Positions 36,665-45,192 of a DNA stretch of 64,000 nt are shown here, piece after piece. The stretch's first letter is position 1. Each line of letters opens with the position of its first letter. Origin of the DNA: Caballeronia turbans. Its GTDB lineage: Bacteria; Pseudomonadota; Gammaproteobacteria; Burkholderiales; Burkholderiaceae. The translations under genes were made by a program, and so were the position numbers. The stretch is taken from NCBI GenBank assembly GCA_001544655.2, contig FCOD02000015.1:62001-126000 (forward strand), read 5' to 3'. A model generated the notes under the pieces. That model ran no database searches and was not told the DNA's origin. It saw only the letters and a program-made list of their open reading frames with translations.

Positions 36665-37111
36665 TTACTGCTGCGCTTGCCTGTCCGCGAGCCACGGATA
36701 ACGCAGCGTGTCCGCGCCTTCGTAGTCGGGATCGAGATAGATGAAGCAGCGCTGGATCTTGAAGTCGCGGATCTCGAATACGTCCGTCCAGCGGCCCGCA
36801 TGCGTGACGCCCGCGCGCCAGTCGACGCCGCCTTTCGTGGTGCCGTAGCTCGTGCCTTCGACGACCACCGTGTCGCCCTGCTGAATCACATTCAGATACG
36901 CGAGGTCATGCTTGAACTTCGCGACGATGGAACCGAGATCCGCGAAGAGTCGTTCGAAGGCCGCGCGTCCCGTCGCGATGCCCCACTTCGGGAAATAGAC
37001 TTCGGCGTTATCGTCGAACAAATCGAAAAACGGTGCGCCGCGATCGAGCCTGCGCAGATATTCGAGCGCGATGGTCTTGCGCTGTTCGTCGGTCATGGTG
37101 ATGGGGTTCAT
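36665..37111 (-). CDS. NTF2-like / SnoaL-type protein
   Basis: The 148-residue alpha+beta cone-fold protein has an IALEYLRRLDRG start, FFDLFDDNAEVYFPKW and GRWTDVFEIRDFKIQRCFIYLDPD, all typical of the nuclear-transport-factor-2/ketosteroid-isomerase superfamily. Acidic and aromatic residues line the expected pocket. It has no signal peptide, so it acts in the cytoplasm, while its neighbours on the 5' side are exported. It lies between the cytochrome c and hydroquinone dioxygenase genes. A role as an enone isomerase or dehydratase on the product of the flavoprotein is my inference. Confidence 0.8.
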   Translation of the reverse strand: MNPITMTDEQRKTIALEYLRRLDRGAPFFDLFDDNAEVYFPKWGIATGRAAFERLFADLGSIVAKFKHDLAYLNVIQQGDTVVVEGTSYGTTKGGVDWRAGVTHAGRWTDVFEIRDFKIQRCFIYLDPDYEGADTLRYPWLADRQAQQ

Positions 37112-37134
37112 AGTCTCGTCTCCTGTTGTCCAGT

Positions 37135-37512
37135 TCAATGCAGCGTGCGCAGATAAGCGATGATCTTCTGGCGTCGCGCTTCATCGCCTTCGAAATAGGT
37201 CATCGCGTTGCCGGGTGCGACGGATTGCGTATCGGTGAGCCACGCGTCGAGCAGTTGCTCGTCCCAGACCTTGCCCGCCGCGGCCGCCTTCATGCCCGCC
37301 GAATACTTGAAGCTCGGGTCGGACGCCATCGGCTTGCCGGCGATGCCGAAGAGATTCGGCCCTTGCCCGTTCGGCTCGCCCTTGCCGAAGGTGTGGCACA
37401 CGGCGCAGTTGTTCGTCGTGAGCTTTTTGCCGACCGCAACGGGATCTTGTTGCGCGCGCACGGTGGTGCTGACGAGCGCGAGCATCGTCAATAGATAAGC
37501 GATCCGAATCAT
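37135..37512 (-). CDS. Small periplasmic cytochrome c
   Basis: The 125-residue protein has a Sec signal peptide (MIRIAYLLTMLALVSTTVRA, residues 1-20). The mature class-I cytochrome has one heme site, NNCAVCHTFG, and the sixth-ligand Met probably in KYSAGMK or NAMTYFEG. Its ATG overlaps the stop of the flavoprotein gene (ATGA). That coupling points to it as the electron acceptor of the Tat-exported flavoprotein, passing electrons on to the respiratory chain. Confidence 0.93.
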   Translation of the reverse strand: MIRIAYLLTMLALVSTTVRAQQDPVAVGKKLTTNNCAVCHTFGKGEPNGQGPNLFGIAGKPMASDPSFKYSAGMKAAAAGKVWDEQLLDAWLTDTQSVAPGNAMTYFEGDEARRQKIIAYLRTLH

Positions 37513-39233
37513 GATTGAGCTCCGTTGGCGGACTGCGCCGCACGATAAGCAAACGCGATGATTGGCCCGAGCGTGCCGCCGCCCGCCCAGTAAGCGCGCG
37601 CGGACGCCGACGCGACGCAATTGCCGACGCCGTAAAGACCCTTGATCGGTTCGCCGCGCGTATCGAGCACCTGTCCGTGCGAATTGGTTTTCGGGCCGCC
37701 CTTGGTGTCGAGATTCCCCGCGACGATGAGCGCCGCGTAGTACGGTCCCTTTGCGCTCAGCGGATACATCGTCTCGTTCTTCTGATCCGCTTTCTTCGAT
37801 ACCGGCCCGTTGAACAGCTTCTCGACGATGCGCTCGCCGCGATGGAAATCCTGATCCACGCCCGTCTTCGCGAAGCCGTTGAAGCGTTTGATTGTCGCCT
37901 CGACATTGCGCACGAAGTCGTCGGAAAGATCGGCGCTGCCGAGCGCGCTTTTGTGCTTCGCCATGCGTTCGCGAATCGCGGCTGCCAGTTCCGTGAGCGT
38001 ATTGCCGCGCAGTACGTGACGGTCGTTCGATCCCTTCGGCACGATGAGACTGCCGTAGTCATCGCTCGCGCAATGGTCCTGCGCCTGCTGGTCCCAGATG
38101 GAAACAAGCGTGAGATTCGGATACTCGCCCTTCGCGCCGTCCCATTCGGAGAAGGTCGCGCAGACTTCGTTGTACGCGAGCTTCTCGTTGACGACGCGCT
38201 TGCCGTACTTGTTCACGTAGAGCATCGAATCGCCGGTCGGCGTGAAGATGCCGGACAGCGAGCCGTCTTTTGCGACGGCCTTGTCGAGCGAGATCGGCGC
38301 CATCCACGAGTAGTTCATGTTGCGCAACTGCACGTCGAGCGCGCTCGAAATGCGCACGAAATCGCCTTCATTGGTGGGCGCGGCGCAACCGCCATACACC
38401 GCGCCATGCAGGAAGTTCTTGCGCAGTTCGGGATCGTGCGTGAAGCCGCCCGTTGCGAAGATGACCGCCTTTTTCGCGCGCACGCGAAAGAGCGTGCCCT
38501 CTTCCGTCAGCGATTCGACGCCCATCACCGCGCCCGATTCATCGACGAGCACCTTCTGCACGCGATAACCCGTCCTGATGTCGATGCCGTCGCGCCGTGC
38601 CGCGGCGCTCATCGTGCGGATCGCGACGCGTCCGCCATCGGACATGCTCGGCAGTCCGTCCTTCGGAAACAGCACGCGGCCGCGCGGCGCCTTGTCTTCC
38701 GGCAGCTCGGCCCAGTAATCCGGCACCGCCGCTTCATGTCGATACGGCAGCGCGCCCTTGCTCGCAAGCAGTTCCGCCGCGGGCGACGCGCTGTCGTAGA
38801 TCGCCTCGCACATCTCGTACTCCCAGTCCGAGAGGCCGAGCTTCGGCAACGACGGATCGTATTGCTCGGGCCGCGACAGACGCGCGACATAGCGCATGTA
38901 ATCGGGCTTCGGATCGGCGATCCCCGCGCGGCGCATCGGCTCGTTGTTCGGCACCCAGTACCAGAACGCGGCTTTCGCGGCCGTGCCGCCGACGCTGCCG
39001 GCCTTCTCCAGAATCACGACGCGGTTGCCGAGCCAGCGCGAGAACAGCGCGCACGGCAGGCCGCCGCCTCCGCCGCCGCACACGACGACGTCGTACTCCG
39101 CATCGAATTTGATGTCGCTCGCGGCACGCGCGGTGAGCGACACCGCGCCGAATGCGGCCGCCGCGGTGCCGGCGCCCGCAGCCTTGATGAAATTGCGCCT
39201 CGACGCGGCGGGAAGCTTGTTGGTCTCACTCAT
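37509..39233 (-). CDS. Tat-exported FAD dehydrogenase, KSTD/fumarate-reductase-like
   Basis: The 574-residue flavoprotein has a twin-arginine signal (ASRRNFIKAAG) and the FAD motif VVVCGGGGGGLPCALFSRWL near residue 47. The C-terminal segment SARAYWAGGGTLGP corresponds to the catalytic-tyrosine region of 3-ketosteroid delta1-dehydrogenases; the Tyr and the Gly four residues later are conserved. GPYYAALIVAGNLDTKGG is also KSTD-like. It should desaturate a cyclic ketone in the periplasm and reduce the cytochrome c encoded next to it. The start at 39233 has GGAGA; a second ATG lies 12 nt upstream. Confidence 0.88.
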   Translation of the reverse strand: MSETNKLPAASRRNFIKAAGAGTAAAAFGAVSLTARAASDIKFDAEYDVVVCGGGGGGLPCALFSRWLGNRVVILEKAGSVGGTAAKAAFWYWVPNNEPMRRAGIADPKPDYMRYVARLSRPEQYDPSLPKLGLSDWEYEMCEAIYDSASPAAELLASKGALPYRHEAAVPDYWAELPEDKAPRGRVLFPKDGLPSMSDGGRVAIRTMSAAARRDGIDIRTGYRVQKVLVDESGAVMGVESLTEEGTLFRVRAKKAVIFATGGFTHDPELRKNFLHGAVYGGCAAPTNEGDFVRISSALDVQLRNMNYSWMAPISLDKAVAKDGSLSGIFTPTGDSMLYVNKYGKRVVNEKLAYNEVCATFSEWDGAKGEYPNLTLVSIWDQQAQDHCASDDYGSLIVPKGSNDRHVLRGNTLTELAAAIRERMAKHKSALGSADLSDDFVRNVEATIKRFNGFAKTGVDQDFHRGERIVEKLFNGPVSKKADQKNETMYPLSAKGPYYAALIVAGNLDTKGGPKTNSHGQVLDTRGEPIKGLYGVGNCVASASARAYWAGGGTLGPIIAFAYRAAQSANGAQS

Positions 39234-39258
39234 GTTCGTCTCCATCGTTGGAATGTGC

Positions 39259-40191
39259 TCACCAGTAGTGCCACGCCTGCACGAGTATTCCGTTGGTGAG
39301 CGTGGTGTTGCGCCCCGAAACCGAGTGCTGGTACTGGATGGAAAGCTGGTCGTACATCTTCTGGTGCAGAAACGGCAGGCTGTTCGGCTTGAACTGGAAC
39401 AGCACGCCGAGCCCCACGGTCGTTTCGCGGCTCGCGCTGTTCGCAAGCGGCATCGACGCGGTCTGGTTGAACGTTCCGCCGCTCGTCTGGTAATCGAGAC
39501 CGACGAAGGGAATCGCGAAGGGGTTGTCGGGCGGCGAGATGCTGTAGCCGACGCGCAGGTTCAGGTGAAACGTGTTGCCCGGGCTCAGGTCGTCGTGACC
39601 GGAGCGCAGCGTGCGTCCGCGCAGAATGCCGCCGAGCAGCAGATCGACGTTCACATGCCCGTACCAGTCGTCGTAGAAGACGGATGGCCAGAACGACCAC
39701 GTGTTCGTCGATACATCGTTCTGGCCGATCGGCACCTGTACGTAGGCCTGGAAACCGAGCGTCGTCGCGGGCGCGGGGTTGTACCAGACGAGCCCGCCGA
39801 CGAGCGGATCGCCGATACCGCTCGCGGAAAACTGTGAGCCCTGCGTGCGAATCTCGGGCAGCGTGATGCTCGCGTTGAAGCCGACATGCGGCAGCGACGG
39901 CACTTTCCAGTAGTGGATGAACGTCGAGAGCCCGACGAACGTGTTCGTGCCCGGACCCGCGACCTGATTGCCGTGCGAATCGAAGGCGCGGTTGTCGTGA
40001 TTCCATTCGAGGTTCTGGCCGAAGGAATCGTATGTGCCTTCGAAGTCGCTGCTGAACTGCCAGGTCTGCGGGCGGTCCGTCGCGAAGGGAATGCCCGACG
40101 CGTGCGCCGTCATCGAACAAAGCGCGCCAAGCAGGGCGAGCGCGCATGTTCCCCGCCTTCGAATCGTCTGTCGTGTGTGCCGCGTTTGCAT
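39259..40191 (-). CDS. Outer-membrane transporter, phenol-degradation (MetA-pathway) family
   Basis: The 310-residue protein has a Sec signal peptide (GTCALALLGALCSMTAHA near residues 14-31). It is followed by about 12-14 amphipathic beta strands with the aromatic-girdle pattern, and ends in a C-terminal Trp (ILVQAWHYW) as in outer-membrane beta barrels. It fits the PF13557-type channel found in aromatic-degradation clusters and would let a hydrophobic substrate cross the outer membrane. It is the first gene of the operon, 25 bp before the flavoprotein start, and is divergent from an AraC regulator. Confidence 0.82.
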   Translation of the reverse strand: MQTRHTRQTIRRRGTCALALLGALCSMTAHASGIPFATDRPQTWQFSSDFEGTYDSFGQNLEWNHDNRAFDSHGNQVAGPGTNTFVGLSTFIHYWKVPSLPHVGFNASITLPEIRTQGSQFSASGIGDPLVGGLVWYNPAPATTLGFQAYVQVPIGQNDVSTNTWSFWPSVFYDDWYGHVNVDLLLGGILRGRTLRSGHDDLSPGNTFHLNLRVGYSISPPDNPFAIPFVGLDYQTSGGTFNQTASMPLANSASRETTVGLGVLFQFKPNSLPFLHQKMYDQLSIQYQHSVSGRNTTLTNGILVQAWHYW

Positions 40192-40449
40192 CGTCGTCTC
40201 CGTCGTTCGTGTCGTATGGGCGAACGTTACGAAGACGCGGCGCGCGGGTCTTTCAGGTTTTGCGAGTTTCAGATTCCGGGCGGCTCGCGGACGGATCCGG
40301 GTATACACCGGGACGCAAAGCGCGCACGCGGCGTTCGCGAATGGCGACCCATCGCGCGTGCAAGGGCTTCCCGCGCGCATCTATACTCGCGTGAACAGCG
40401 GCGTCCGATGGTCCAGTGGCAAGCCGCGCAAAGACATGGAGACACGATC

Positions 40450-41295
40450 ATGAGCGCCACCGCCGCGCCCGCCCGCATCGACCGCTTCAGCGCGGTCACG
40501 GGCGTCCCGGGACTCGAATACTGCATTGCCGGACCGCGTCCTTATTCGCTTGAGCTGAACAATTCGTCGGACATGATCTGCCTGTTGCTCGGCACGATCG
40601 TCTCCGACACGCGCTACGACGACGGCCCGGCCGCGCCCTTCACGTTTCGCGCTGAAACGGCCGCTTATCATCCGCGCGGCGGCAGCATGTGCATCGACGC
40701 GCACGACGTGCGTCATGGCTTCATCGCGTTTCGTTATTCGGAAGCGTTCGTGAATCGCATCGCGGACAGAAGCACCGAGCGGCTGCGTCGCGCGGGCAGC
40801 CGCAGCAATCTCGGCGCCGATTCCATCCGGCATCTCGTGCGTTATGCGCGTCAGAAAGCGCCGAGGGAGTCGGGCAAGGTCGATCCGTGGGAGCTGCAAT
40901 GCGTCGCGACGCTCGCGTGGATCGAAACGACGCGGCATCTCGAACGCGCCGCGCGCGAGCGCAAGTCCGCGCTGACGGACGCGGGATTCGCCACCCTCGA
41001 AGCGTTCGTCGCGGACAACATCGACCAGAGCCTCTCCTGCGCCGATATCGCCGCCGAACTCGATCTGCCCGTGCGCGCCGTCTTCGATGGCGTGAAGGCG
41101 CGCACCGGTTATTCGCTCTATCGCTACGTGCTGGAAAAGCGCATCGGCGTTGCGGCGCACATGCTGCGTTCGGGCGATGCGCCGCTCGTCGATGTCGCCG
41201 CCGCGTGCGGATTCTCGTCGCAGCAACACATGACGGCGCTCTTCTCCGAGCGGCTCGGCACGACGCCGCTGCGTTACCGCAACGGCGCAGCCTAG
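40450..41295 (+). CDS. AraC-family transcriptional regulator
   Basis: The 281-residue regulator has a C-terminal double HTH of AraC/XylS type, LSCADIAAELDLPVRAVFDG and VDVAAACGFSSQQHMTALFS, with the GTTPLRYR terminal signature. The N-terminal part is a ligand-sensing domain of about 150 residues with no close recognisable family. It is divergent from the hydroquinone operon with a 258-bp promoter region between the starts, which makes it the most likely activator. Hap-type clusters also carry an AraC gene. The ligand is presumably the pathway substrate. Confidence 0.9.
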   Translation: MSATAAPARIDRFSAVTGVPGLEYCIAGPRPYSLELNNSSDMICLLLGTIVSDTRYDDGPAAPFTFRAETAAYHPRGGSMCIDAHDVRHGFIAFRYSEAFVNRIADRSTERLRRAGSRSNLGADSIRHLVRYARQKAPRESGKVDPWELQCVATLAWIETTRHLERAARERKSALTDAGFATLEAFVADNIDQSLSCADIAAELDLPVRAVFDGVKARTGYSLYRYVLEKRIGVAAHMLRSGDAPLVDVAAACGFSSQQHMTALFSERLGTTPLRYRNGAA

Positions 41296-41316
41296 CGGAC
41301 GGAAACAGGAGGAAGC

Positions 41317-42282
41317 ATGGACCTCTTCATGTCGATGGAGGCCTTCGTCCGCGCAGCGGAAGCGCAGAGCTTCGCGAGCGCGGCGCGTCAGCTCGGCGTG
41401 GCGAAATCGGTCGTCACGTCACGCGTGAAGCAGCTCGAAGAGCATTTCGGCGTCGCGCTGTTTCATCGCTCGACGCGTGCGGTGCGTTTGTCGGAAGTCG
41501 GCGAAACGTACTATCGCGATTGCCTGTTGCTCGTCTCCAAGGTGCGCGAATTGTCGGGGCGCGCGAGCGCGGAAACGCAGTCGTTGTCGGGCACGCTCAA
41601 TGTTCACGTGCTGCCGGGCTTCGCGCTCGGGCATTTCTCGCAGGCGCTGATCGCGTTTCGCGAGGCGCATCCGCGCATCGAGTTCGTCGTGACGGTGAAC
41701 GATCGCGTAATCGATCCCGTCCAGGAAGGCTTCGATCTCGCGTTGCAGATCTATCCGCCCGCGTCGAATCTGCTCGTCGAACGCAAGCTCTTTCCGGTGC
41801 GCGGCGTCTTGTGCGCGACGCCCGCCTATCTCAAGGAGGAGCCCGTCATCGAGACGCCGCTGGATTTGCTGCGCCACGATTTCGCGCGTTACGCGCACTA
41901 TCCGTGGGGCGACAACTGGCCGCTCATGAAGGGCAACGAGTGTTATGAAATCGCGCTCAACGCCGTGTTGAAGACCAACAGCGTGCATCTGCTGCTCGAG
42001 TTCGCGCGCGCCGGCGCGGGTGTCGTCTATCTGCCGACGATGGTCGCCGCGAGCGATCTGCTCGAACGCCGGCTCGTGCGCGTGCTGCCCGACTACGCGG
42101 CGCCGCCGCTGTGGCTCTCCGCGGTGTATCCGACCTCGCATCGCTCGACGACGAAGGTGAAAGCGTTCGTCGATTTCCTGCGCGAACGCTATCTGAGCGA
42201 GCCGCAATGGGACAAAGCGCTCGGCATTTCGCCGCCCGACGACGAAGAGCGCGACGTCGACGAAGAACTCGGCGACGTATGA
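41317..42282 (+). CDS. LysR-family transcriptional regulator
   Basis: The 321-residue protein has the typical N-terminal HTH (SFASAARQLGVAKSVVTSRV) followed by a periplasmic-binding-type effector domain of the CrgA/DmlR-like subgroup. It has an acidic C-terminal tail (PPDDEERDVDEELGDV) that is unusual for LysR proteins. It lies 21 bp after the AraC gene and probably shares its transcript, with AGGAGGA before the start. It may add a second layer of control on the hydroquinone operon or act on the downstream AEC transporter gene. Confidence 0.9.
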   Translation: MDLFMSMEAFVRAAEAQSFASAARQLGVAKSVVTSRVKQLEEHFGVALFHRSTRAVRLSEVGETYYRDCLLLVSKVRELSGRASAETQSLSGTLNVHVLPGFALGHFSQALIAFREAHPRIEFVVTVNDRVIDPVQEGFDLALQIYPPASNLLVERKLFPVRGVLCATPAYLKEEPVIETPLDLLRHDFARYAHYPWGDNWPLMKGNECYEIALNAVLKTNSVHLLLEFARAGAGVVYLPTMVAASDLLERRLVRVLPDYAAPPLWLSAVYPTSHRSTTKVKAFVDFLRERYLSEPQWDKALGISPPDDEERDVDEELGDV

Positions 42283-42288
42283 CACGCG

Positions 42289-43209
42289 CTAGAGAACATA
42301 GAGCCACGCGAGCAACGTGCCGATCGAGAATAGCGTGGTCATCGAGATGACCGCGCCGACCACGCTTTTCTCCACGTCGTACTCCGACGCGAGCACGTAA
42401 GCGCTTTTCGCGGTCGGCACGGCGGCGCAGACGACCGCGGCGATGGTCGCGGTGCGATCGAGTCCTGCCGCGATGCAAAGCGCGTACACGACGAGCGGCA
42501 CGATGACGAGCTTGAGCGCCGTCAGCAGCGCGTAGAGATTCACGCGGCCGCGCAACTCGTTCAAGGTCAGATCGAGACCGATTGCGAAAAGCGCGCACGG
42601 CGTCAGCGCTTCGCCGAGTATCGTGAGGAACGACACGGCGGGCGCGGGCAGCGTCAATCCGCCGATCGACCACAGCAGCGCGCAGATCGTTGCGAGAATC
42701 ACGGGATTGGTCGCGATCTGGCGCGCGAGCGCCGTCACATTGATCTTGCGCGACGCGTCCAGCCGGCCGATCTCGACCAGTACGACGAGCACGGGAAACA
42801 TGATCGCGCCGACGAAGACGGTCGCGACCGCCGCCGCGAGCACGCCGGGCTTGCCGTACAGCGTCTTCAGGATCGGCAGCGCGACGAAGCCGGTATTGGT
42901 CATCGACACCGCGGCGGCGAGCATCGCGCTCGCGGCAAGGCTGGCACCGCGCGCGATTCGCGCGACGAGCAGCACGGCCGCGAAGCAGATCATCGAGCCG
43001 CCGCCGAACGCGGCGAGAAAGCGCCATTCGAGCAGCGAATGAAGCGGCTCATCGGCGATGGTGACGAATACGAGCGCGGGCATCGCGACGTAGTAGGCAA
43101 AGCGCATCAGCGACGGCGCGAGCGTATGCGGCATGTAGCCCGAGACGCGCGCCACCCATCCCGTCAGGATGACGGCGAAGATCGGAAGAATCATGCCGGC
43201 GAGATGCAT
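42289..43209 (-). CDS. AEC-family transporter
   Basis: The 306-residue inner-membrane protein of the auxin-efflux-carrier family has about 10 helices in two inverted repeats. It begins MHLAGMILPIFAVILTGWVAR and holds ALGFVALPILK-like and CAAVPTAKSAYVLASEY segments. Family members transport malonate, malate or similar acids, or export unidentified compounds. It is convergent with the LysR gene, which ends 6 bp away. Its start has CGGAG upstream. The substrate is unknown. Confidence 0.9.
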   Translation of the reverse strand: MHLAGMILPIFAVILTGWVARVSGYMPHTLAPSLMRFAYYVAMPALVFVTIADEPLHSLLEWRFLAAFGGGSMICFAAVLLVARIARGASLAASAMLAAAVSMTNTGFVALPILKTLYGKPGVLAAAVATVFVGAIMFPVLVVLVEIGRLDASRKINVTALARQIATNPVILATICALLWSIGGLTLPAPAVSFLTILGEALTPCALFAIGLDLTLNELRGRVNLYALLTALKLVIVPLVVYALCIAAGLDRTATIAAVVCAAVPTAKSAYVLASEYDVEKSVVGAVISMTTLFSIGTLLAWLYVL

Positions 43210-43397
43210 GGCGGGCTCCGATGTGGATGAAGCGCCCGGGCGCGACCGCCCGTTTCTGAATGGGCATCATTATCGGAGAAAAGCAGCGCGCGACGTGCGA
43301 ATCTGCGCAGTCGCGCGACGGCGGGGTTCAGCGCTCGAGATGTGGCCTCGTTGTCGTCTGCAATGCGAAGCGTCCCGAGCGCGCCAAACAATTGCTT

Positions 43398-43772
43398 TCA
43401 TTCGCGCCCCGGCATCGCGCCGGCGGCGAGGCTGCCGTCGGCGCGTGCGGCGAAGTAGCGCTGGATCGCGTCGATATGATTCTCGATCAGCGGATTGCCG
43501 CGGTAAGCGGGCATGCCCATCTGCGGATTGCCGTCGAGAATCGCGGCGATGAAGCGCTCGCGGCTCTGCGTGCGCGCAAAGCCGACGATCGACGGCGCGG
43601 CGAGTCCCTCATGGTCCTTGCCATGACAACGCGCGCAGTCGGCGACACGCACCGCGCGCCATGCATCGACGAGCGCGGCGTCGGCTGCGCCGGGCGTCTG
43701 CGTTTGCGCACGCGCGAATAGCGACACGCCGGCCATGCACGCGAAAACGCACGAAAGCGATCGTCGCGTCAT
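43398..43772 (-). CDS. Small cytochrome c
   Basis: The 124-residue protein has an N-terminal signal peptide (SLSCVFACMAGVSLFARA) and a single heme c motif, DCARCHGKDHEG. A Met in NPQMGMPAY is the probable sixth ligand. It is periplasmic. The hypothetical exported gene starts on the same strand about 20 bp upstream. No partner oxidoreductase is adjacent, so the electron donor is unknown. It is about the same size as the cytochrome c of the hydroquinone operon but only weakly similar. Confidence 0.9.
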   Translation of the reverse strand: MTRRSLSCVFACMAGVSLFARAQTQTPGAADAALVDAWRAVRVADCARCHGKDHEGLAAPSIVGFARTQSRERFIAAILDGNPQMGMPAYRGNPLIENHIDAIQRYFAARADGSLAAGAMPGRE

Positions 43773-43792
43773 GTGGGCCGTCCGCGCCCCGC

Positions 43793-44197
43793 TCACTGCT
43801 TGCGATCGGACAGCCGGCCGACGTACTTCCATCCCTGGTCGCGCGTCCATACGTAGGTGAAGCCCGTCGGGCCGTCGATGAAGACGGTCATCGGCCGCTC
43901 GCTATCGGACGCTTCCTTTTGCGGTTCCGCCGACGCGGGCGTGATGCGCGCTTCCATCGGCTTGAGACCGGCGTCGCGATCGTCGAGGCGCCAGCCGTCT
44001 GTATCGGCATAGGTCAGGCGCGATGTTCCGCCCGACGGGGTTTGAACCGTGAGCGTGAGCGGACCGCCGTCGACGGCGATGGGGCGTGCGTCGGCATCGT
44101 TCGTTCCGTTCGCGGCGAGGCTCACGTCGCATGCCGCGCCGAACGCCGCTGCGATGATCGTGAGGAACATTGCGTACTTCGTCAGATGGGATCTCAT
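43793..44197 (-). CDS. Hypothetical exported protein
   Basis: The 134-residue protein has a Sec signal peptide ending in LAANG (about residue 30). The mature part has beta-rich segments such as GGPLTLTVQTPSGG and TVFIDGPTGFTYVWTRDQGW. I do not recognise the family. AAGGAG precedes the ATG. It is followed 20 bp later by a small cytochrome c gene on the same strand, so the two are probably co-transcribed and periplasmic. A role as a cytochrome partner or assembly factor would be speculation. Confidence 0.75.
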   Translation of the reverse strand: MRSHLTKYAMFLTIIAAAFGAACDVSLAANGTNDADARPIAVDGGPLTLTVQTPSGGTSRLTYADTDGWRLDDRDAGLKPMEARITPASAEPQKEASDSERPMTVFIDGPTGFTYVWTRDQGWKYVGRLSDRKQ

Positions 44198-44563
44198 TTC
44201 GGTAGCTCCTTGCTGGCCGCGTGACGGCGGCTGTGTGGATGTGCTCATACATCAGAGAACGAACGAGGCCTCGATGAATGTGAAGCCGGGAGATCCGCGA
44301 GCGATGGCGATAGGGTTTTCGCTACTGAATCAGGAGCGTCGCGCATGCCGGGCGTTGTGTGGCGAACCCACGTGCGGCCGATGAGAGGCCGTCTTGTGAT
44401 GGGCTCTACTATCGACCGAACGATCGTCGGGAAAAACCACGCATCCGGAGGGACGTCACCCCGCCATCGGGGGACTGCGCATTGGAAGGTGATCGGCGGG
44501 AGGAAGGAATGGGATCGAAGGCGTCCCCGCCGCCTTCGTTACGTCACTGCCGGCACTTTGCTT
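44198..44563. other. Intergenic region, no gene supported
   Basis: These 366 bp lie upstream of the hypothetical exported gene (minus strand) and after the small exported gene. Short plus-strand frames here overlap each other, are Arg-rich and have no ribosome binding site. The promoter of the exported-protein/cytochrome pair should be at its left end; no other element was seen. Confidence 0.35.
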
Positions 44564-44833
44564 TTATTGACCATCATAGATATTGCAGCTTAGTCCCGGC
44601 GTGCAGAGCTGACTGGTGCTGACCGGCCACGCGTCGCGCGATGCGCTGCCGGACTTGTGCATCGCCGTCGCCCCGCCATAGCTGGAATCGTTCGTTGCCG
44701 TGCTGCTGTCTTGCGCACTTTGCTGCGCGGCACTGCCTTGTGCCGGCGACATCTGCATGTCTTGCGCCTGCGCGAAAGGGCTCATCGCGAAGACGCTAGC
44801 GGCCGTTGCTGCCAATAGAAAAGTTGCTCTCAT
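44564..44833 (-). CDS. Small exported protein, Ser/Gln-rich
   Basis: The 89-residue protein has a clear signal peptide (LLAATAASVFAMSPFAQA, cleaved after AQA). The mature part is hydrophilic and low in complexity (QMSPAQGSAAQQSAQDSS) and ends in a Cys pair (LCTPGLSCN) that could form a disulfide. I do not recognise the family; small secreted proteins of this kind are common in Burkholderia. A GAGGTGG box precedes the ATG at 44833. It could be a stress or envelope protein. Confidence 0.65.
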   Translation of the reverse strand: MRATFLLAATAASVFAMSPFAQAQDMQMSPAQGSAAQQSAQDSSTATNDSSYGGATAMHKSGSASRDAWPVSTSQLCTPGLSCNIYDGQ

Positions 44834-45156
44834 CGCCACCACCTCTTGGATCAGGGAATTCATTGAGGACTGCAAGCTTGCGACGAGCTTGCGGGCACGC
44901 ATGCGGGGACCGGGTTGCGGGCGCGGGGCGGTGCGCCTTCCAGGCTTCTGATCGAACGCGAGGATTTAGGGGCCTGTAGGCACCGAAAGCGCGTAGCTTG
45001 TAGCACGCACTCCTACGTTATACCGTGGATCGAAAAAGTAAATTCCGATCGGCGCTCTCCTTTGCACGCGCGCGTCACGCAGGTTTTGCGAACGCGCTTG
45101 CTTAAGCGGGCTGCGATATCGCGCGATGTCCGGAACGCGAAGCGGCCGGCCGGTTT

Positions 45157-45165
45157 TGATATATT
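45157..45165 (+). promoter_or_regulatory. Extended -10 promoter candidate for the DUF3268 gene
   Basis: TGATATATT is a good extended -10 (TGnTATATT), placed 28 bp before the ATG at 45193. The predicted start near 45172 gives a short leader of about 20 nt with GGGAG at the expected distance. No strong -35 is seen. Confidence 0.4.
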
Positions 45166-45192
45166 GGCTTTCCCGCCCGGGAGTTTCTGGCA

